Positions 60,478-64,000 of a DNA stretch of 64,000 nt are shown piece by piece. Each line of letters begins with the position of its first letter. Within the stretch, counting starts at the first letter, position 1. The notes beneath the pieces were generated by a model. It saw only the letters and a list, made by a program, of their open reading frames with translations, was not told the DNA's origin and searched no databases. A program made the position numbers and the translations under genes. This DNA comes from Abyssibius sp040880065 (GTDB lineage Bacteria; Pseudomonadota; Alphaproteobacteria; Rhodobacterales; Rhodobacteraceae). The stretch covers positions 1 to 64,000 of the forward strand of contig JBBDJE010000062.1 in NCBI GenBank assembly GCA_040880065.1, read 5' to 3'.

Positions 60478-62011
60478 ATCTCAGAAAAATGTGCTGTTCA
60501 TCGTGTTCGACCAGCTGCGCGCCGATTGCGTTTTCGGGGCTTTGGCCAATGCCGTGCCGCTGCCCAACCTGCGCGCGCTTGCACAGGAAGCTTGCGTGTT
60601 TTCCAGCTATTTCAGCGTGGTCAACCCCTGCGGGCCTGCGCGCGCCAGCCTGCTTACCGGGCAATATGCTTTTAACCACCGTTCTGTGCGCAACGGCACG
60701 CCGCTGGCAAGCTGGCATGCAACCCTGCCGCGCGAGCTGCGCAAACTGGGGATGGAGCCGTTGCTTTATGGTTATACCGATACCAGCCACGACCCTGAAA
60801 CCATGCATGAAAACGACCCCGCCCTGAAAACCTATGAAGGGCTGATGCCGGGCTTTCGAGAAGTTGTTGAAATGCGGCTGGAACAGAGCTTTGCTTGGAA
60901 GGCGCACCTGAAGGCCAAAGGCTACGACCTGCCCAAAGGGTTTGCGCCGTTCTTTCAGGGTGTGGCCAAGAACGGCGAAAAACTGCAAATCAACAGCCCG
61001 GCTTTTTATGCGGCCGAGGATAGCGACACCGCCTTCCTGACCGACGAGCTTCTCAAATCGCTCGCCGTGCGCGAGGATGGAAGCTGGTTTGCGCATGCAA
61101 CCTTCATTCGCCCGCACCCGCCACTTTGTGCGCCTGCGCCCTACAACACGCTCTGCGCCCCTGCCGATATGCCACCGCCAACCCGCGCCGCCTCGCGCAG
61201 CGCAGAAGGTGCCGCCCATCCTTACCTCGCCGCCACGGTTGGCGCGTCGCATCTCAACAATGTCATCTTTGGGTTAGGCAACCGCATTTCGGTTGACAGC
61301 GCCGAAGATGCGCAAGCCCTGCGCGCCATCTATATGGGGCTGGCAGCGGAAGTAGACCACCATTTCGGGCGGATCATGCGCTACCTGCGCGAGTCTGGCC
61401 AGCTTGACAACACGCTGCTGGTGGTAACCGCCGATCATGGTGAAATGCTCGGTGACCATTACCTTTGGGGCAAGCAGACCGTGTTCGAGCCTGCCTTCCA
61501 TGTGCCGCTTTTCATCCGCGACCCCGAGCAACCCGCCAGCCATGGCCGCAAGGTCGCGGCATTTAGCGAAGCGATCGACATTGCCCCGACTATTCTGAAA
61601 TGGCTTGGCGCAACACCGCCTGCGGCAATGAACGGGCACAGCCTGCTTGGACATTTGAGCGAAGCCCCGCCCGAGGCTTGGCGCGACTATGTCTATTACG
61701 AGCTGGATTTCGGTGAGCCCGACAGCCCGACCGTGGCGCAAGACAGGCTTGGCCTGCCTCTGGCCGCGTGTAACCTTGCGGTTATTCGCGAAAGCCGTTT
61801 CAAATATGTGCATTTCAACGGCGGCCTGCCACCGCTGCTTTACGATCTGCACACCGACCCGGAGGAGCTTTGCAACCTCGCACCCGACCCGGCATTCGCG
61901 CCCGAACTACTGCGCCTTGCATCAAAGATGCTCGACCACCGCATGCGCCATGCCTATTCCAGCCATTCGGGGCGCAAGATAACCGAAAGCGGGGTTTTCG
62001 GCAGCGCTTAG
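60470..62011 (+). CDS. Sulfatase-superfamily hydrolase, phosphonate monoester hydrolase-like
   Basis: A 513-residue alkaline phosphatase-superfamily enzyme needing formylglycine. The modified Cys is C54 in NPCGPARASLLTG (pattern CxPxR), D14 lies in VLFIVFDQLRAD, and VTADHGEMLGDHYLWGKQTVFEP holds the metal Asp-His and the family Lys. These match phosphonate monoester hydrolases/phosphodiesterases more closely than arylsulfatases. The GTG start has AGGA upstream and overlaps mocR by eight bases, so both are in one transcript. It would hydrolyse phosphonate or phosphate esters in the cytoplasm; no signal peptide. Confidence 0.88.
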   Translation: MAKSQKNVLFIVFDQLRADCVFGALANAVPLPNLRALAQEACVFSSYFSVVNPCGPARASLLTGQYAFNHRSVRNGTPLASWHATLPRELRKLGMEPLLYGYTDTSHDPETMHENDPALKTYEGLMPGFREVVEMRLEQSFAWKAHLKAKGYDLPKGFAPFFQGVAKNGEKLQINSPAFYAAEDSDTAFLTDELLKSLAVREDGSWFAHATFIRPHPPLCAPAPYNTLCAPADMPPPTRAASRSAEGAAHPYLAATVGASHLNNVIFGLGNRISVDSAEDAQALRAIYMGLAAEVDHHFGRIMRYLRESGQLDNTLLVVTADHGEMLGDHYLWGKQTVFEPAFHVPLFIRDPEQPASHGRKVAAFSEAIDIAPTILKWLGATPPAAMNGHSLLGHLSEAPPEAWRDYVYYELDFGEPDSPTVAQDRLGLPLAACNLAVIRESRFKYVHFNGGLPPLLYDLHTDPEELCNLAPDPAFAPELLRLASKMLDHRMRHAYSSHSGRKITESGVFGSA

Positions 62012-62031
62012 CAGGCTGCGGCGTTTTCGGT

Positions 62032-62047
62032 TTGACCATTTGGTCAA
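62032..62047. promoter_or_regulatory. RutR operator
   Basis: TTGACCATTTGGTCAA matches TTGACCA-NN-TGGTCAA, the E. coli RutR consensus, exactly. With one more base on each side it becomes a perfect 18-base inverted repeat. It lies 31 bases before the GTG start and 40 before the ATG of the TetR-family gene, overlapping its likely promoter. Confidence 0.85.
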
Positions 62048-62077
62048 ATTCCGCTTTCATATGGCGAGCAACAAGAA

Positions 62078-62707
62078 GTGAGCCCGATGGAGCAAACCCC
62101 GCGCCCAGCCCGCACGCGCATTCAGCGTGCCAATGCCAAGAAAATTTTTCAAGCCGCACTGGATGTATTTTCAGCCGACGGTTTTCGTGGCGCAACGATC
62201 GAGAATATCGCGCAGGCTGCCGGCATGTCCAAGCCGAACCTGCTTTACTATTACAACTCCAAAGAAGAAATCTACCGCACGGTGCTTGATGCAACGCTGG
62301 CGCTATGGATGACACCTTTGCACAGCTTCAACCCCGAGGGTGACCCGCTCGACGAAATCCGCCGCTATATCCGCCTGAAGCTGGAAATGGCGCGCGAATA
62401 CCCGCGCGAATCGCGGCTTTTCGCCAATGAAATGCTGCGCGGCGCGCCGGTTATTGGCGATGTTCTGGAAAAATCGGCCACGGCCGTGAACGAAAAATGC
62501 AAGGTGATTGAAGGCTGGATCGCGCAGGGGCGGATGCGCCCGATCGACCCGCGGCATCTGTTTTTTGCCATCTGGGCAACAACCCAGCACTATGCCGATT
62601 TTGATGCGCAAATTTCGGTTGTTTTGGGTGCGGATGACAAGGACCGTTTCAAAACCGCTGCGCAGAGCATTGAAACGCTATTTTTTGGCGGCCTGAAGCC
62701 CGGCTAG
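62078..62707 (+). CDS. rutR: TetR-family regulator, RutR-like
   Basis: A 209-residue TetR-family protein. The helix-turn-helix spans about residues 20-66 (IFQAALDVFSADGFRGATIE then AQAAGMSKPNLLYYYNSKEE); the C-terminal domain (EYPRESRLFANEMLRGAPVI; HLFFAIWATTQHYADFDAQI) matches the RutR type. RutR senses uracil/thymine and controls pyrimidine catabolism and purine/arginine genes. The gene lies next to an exact RutR box and faces a preA-containing operon. Start GTG at 62078 or ATG at 62087. The 3' end overlaps the convergent EamA gene by 30 bases. Confidence 0.9.
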   Translation: MSPMEQTPRPARTRIQRANAKKIFQAALDVFSADGFRGATIENIAQAAGMSKPNLLYYYNSKEEIYRTVLDATLALWMTPLHSFNPEGDPLDEIRRYIRLKLEMAREYPRESRLFANEMLRGAPVIGDVLEKSATAVNEKCKVIEGWIAQGRMRPIDPRHLFFAIWATTQHYADFDAQISVVLGADDKDRFKTAAQSIETLFFGGLKPG

Positions 62708-63601
62708 GCGTTTGGCCGCAGCATTGCCCGCCACAAACAGTGCCAGCATGCCGCTTGCCGCGATCAACGCGCCAAACCATACAGCCCCGGCAGCGGTATC
62801 CAGCCCCAGCGCAAGGTTCCAAAGCAGCACAAACCCCGGCGTAAGGTAGGTATAAGCCATCACCTGCCCCGCCCCGATGCGCATAACCGCAAATTGCACC
62901 AGCAAAAACGAAAGCGCGGTTGCAAAGATTGCGGTGTAGACAATGGTGATCCAGACGATCGCAGGCAGCCCGGCCCAGTCGGTTGCCCAAAGTGCAGGCA
63001 GGCCGAGCACGCATAGCACAAACGCGCAGCCCGCCAGAACGCCAAGCGTATATGTGAGCAGCGGCTCGCCGCGATTGAGCTTTTTGACGAGTGCCGCATA
63101 AAATGCGTGGCCAACACAGCCGATGAAGAAAACCTTTTCGCCCATGCCGACATCAAAGGCGACAAACGCACCCCAATCGGCGCGGAAAATCACCCAAAGC
63201 GCACCGATAGCCGAAAGCGCCATGGCGGCGAGCATTGCAAAACTCGTGCGCTGGCGCAGCAGCAACCAGCCAAAGAACACACTCATGATCGGGGTAAGCG
63301 TAAACACCGCGCTTGTTGTTACACCGCTGGTGCGCTGCAAGGCCCAGAACATGCTGGCAAAATAACCCGCCATCAGCCCGCCCATCAGCAAGTAGCGCCA
63401 CGGCGCTGTAAAACTGGCGCGGCTGAGCACACCGCGCGCCTGCGCGAGCGCGGCCAACACGACCACCGCCAGCAGCATGCGCGGTGCGTTCAGCGCCAAC
63501 GGGTCGATATGCGGTGCAGCAATCGCCCCAAGCGCAAATGACCCCGCGACGACAGCCGAATAGGCCAGCATCGCGAGGTGCCCTGCATTGCTGCTATGCA
63601 T
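62678..63601 (-). CDS. EamA-family (DMT) transporter
   Basis: A 307-residue membrane protein with about ten helices in two EamA repeats (first about residues 10-140, second about 155-290), typical of drug/metabolite exporters such as RhaT/YdcZ-type carriers. Starts five bases after the preA stop, so it is part of the same transcript; a pyrimidine-catabolite carrier role is possible but not shown. Start at ATG 63601 lacks a clear ribosome site; ATG at 63571 is the alternative. Its 3' end overlaps rutR. Confidence 0.88.
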   Translation of the reverse strand: MHSSNAGHLAMLAYSAVVAGSFALGAIAAPHIDPLALNAPRMLLAVVVLAALAQARGVLSRASFTAPWRYLLMGGLMAGYFASMFWALQRTSGVTTSAVFTLTPIMSVFFGWLLLRQRTSFAMLAAMALSAIGALWVIFRADWGAFVAFDVGMGEKVFFIGCVGHAFYAALVKKLNRGEPLLTYTLGVLAGCAFVLCVLGLPALWATDWAGLPAIVWITIVYTAIFATALSFLLVQFAVMRIGAGQVMAYTYLTPGFVLLWNLALGLDTAAGAVWFGALIAASGMLALFVAGNAAAKRLAGLQAAKK

Positions 63602-63606
63602 TACTG

Positions 63607-64000
63607 CTATTCGGCGGCAACGCGGGCGGGGTTGTTCGGGTGGGTTGTCCAGTCGCCATGCGTGGCTGTTACAACCTTGCCGGTGCGCGTATCGACCATG
63701 CCGGGCGCAAGCTCTTCCATGGTGATGCAGCCTTCAACCGGGCAGACATTCACACACAGGTTGCAGGCCACGCATTCATCATCCTGCACTTCAAACACCC
63801 GCTCAGCCGACATGGTAATCGCCTGATGGCTGGTATCTTCGCAAGCCGCAAAGCAGCGCCCGCATTTGATGCAGGCATCCTGATCTATCCGCGCCTTGGT
63901 GATGTAGTTGAGGTTGAGGTTGTTCCAGTCTGAACAATTCGGCACCGCGCGGCCAATTATCGCATCCAGATCGGCATGGCCCTTTTCATCCATCCACTGG
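63607..64000 (-). CDS. preA: NAD-dependent dihydropyrimidine dehydrogenase subunit PreA (3' part)
   Basis: Window-edge partial gene; the C-terminal about 131 residues are visible. Two ferredoxin-type 4Fe-4S motifs: IKCGRCFAACEDTSHQA and VACNLCVNVCPVEGC. The order and flanking text LNLNYITKARIDQDACIKCG match PreA, the iron-sulfur/FMN subunit reducing uracil and thymine as first step of reductive pyrimidine catabolism. The dehydrogenase domain lies beyond the window. It ends five bases before the EamA gene. The RutR-like regulator next door supports the assignment. Confidence 0.93.
   Translation of the reverse strand, partial: QWMDEKGHADLDAIIGRAVPNCSDWNNLNLNYITKARIDQDACIKCGRCFAACEDTSHQAITMSAERVFEVQDDECVACNLCVNVCPVEGCITMEELAPGMVDTRTGKVVTATHGDWTTHPNNPARVAAE

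Noticed and set aside
1..64000. CRISPR arrays, rRNA genes, prophage or integrase genes
   Set aside because: I looked for spaced short repeats, rRNA-like stretches and phage or integrase proteins and saw none; apart from the IS3 fossil there is no mobile element.

Overview
This 64 kb window, about 60% GC, looks like part of an alphaproteobacterial chromosome, most likely Rhodobacterales (Roseobacter/Rhodobacteraceae type). The basis is gene content (many ABC uptake systems, a single-chain pyruvate carboxylase, DUF1127 protein, PhnWAY phosphonate pathway), a GTTC-N7-GTTC SOS box, a RutR-type operator, and the style of the coding sequences. One run of ten N at 52244-52253 marks a scaffold join, so linkage across it is not proven.

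Layout. 1-1.4 kb: IS3-type transposase fossil and two AT-richer orphan genes. 1.4-11.9 kb: an eleven-gene minus-strand catabolic operon (polar amino-acid ABC importer, class III aminotransferase, two-subunit 3-oxoacid CoA-transferase, M20 deacylase, thiolase, M20D amidohydrolase, racemase) with a divergent LysR gene. 13-18.4 kb: GS-like ligase, two identical tRNA-Gly(GCC) genes flanking an M24 peptidase, a metallophosphoesterase, and an outer-membrane protein gene interrupted by a stop codon. 18.5-30 kb: pyruvate carboxylase, Kef-type antiporter with its quinone-reductase partner, SOS-controlled UvrD-like helicase, DUF6151 and DUF1127 proteins, MFS carrier. 29.5-37 kb: tungstate importer (tupBCA order) and a liv-type branched-chain amino-acid importer. 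37-40.2 kb: alanine-rich anchored protein and three Tad-type pilus accessory genes. 40.4-47.5 kb: gamma-carbonic-anhydrase-like protein, phnY, phnA, phnW, a Na/Pi carrier with PhoU domain and a DeoR regulator, one operon. 47.7-51.6 kb: GS-like ligase, aldehyde dehydrogenase, Fe-dependent alcohol dehydrogenase. 52.3-58.6 kb: oligopeptide-type ABC importer. 59-62 kb: MocR regulator and a phosphonate-monoester-hydrolase-like sulfatase. 62-64 kb: RutR-like regulator with its operator, EamA carrier and the 3' end of preA (reductive pyrimidine catabolism).

How the genes work together. Most loci import and break down small nitrogen- or phosphorus-containing organics. The first operon is best explained as uptake and 3-oxoacid-type breakdown of a beta-amino acid or N-acylated derivative; this is an inference. 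The phn operon turns 2-aminoethylphosphonate into acetate, phosphate and alanine, and its Na/Pi-PhoU carrier suggests handling of released phosphate. A 26-codon fossil between phnY and the carbonic-anhydrase-like gene looks like the end of a lost class III aminotransferase-fold enzyme. Other non-coding signals are an interspersed palindromic element in three copies and hairpins after each of three solute-binding-protein genes.
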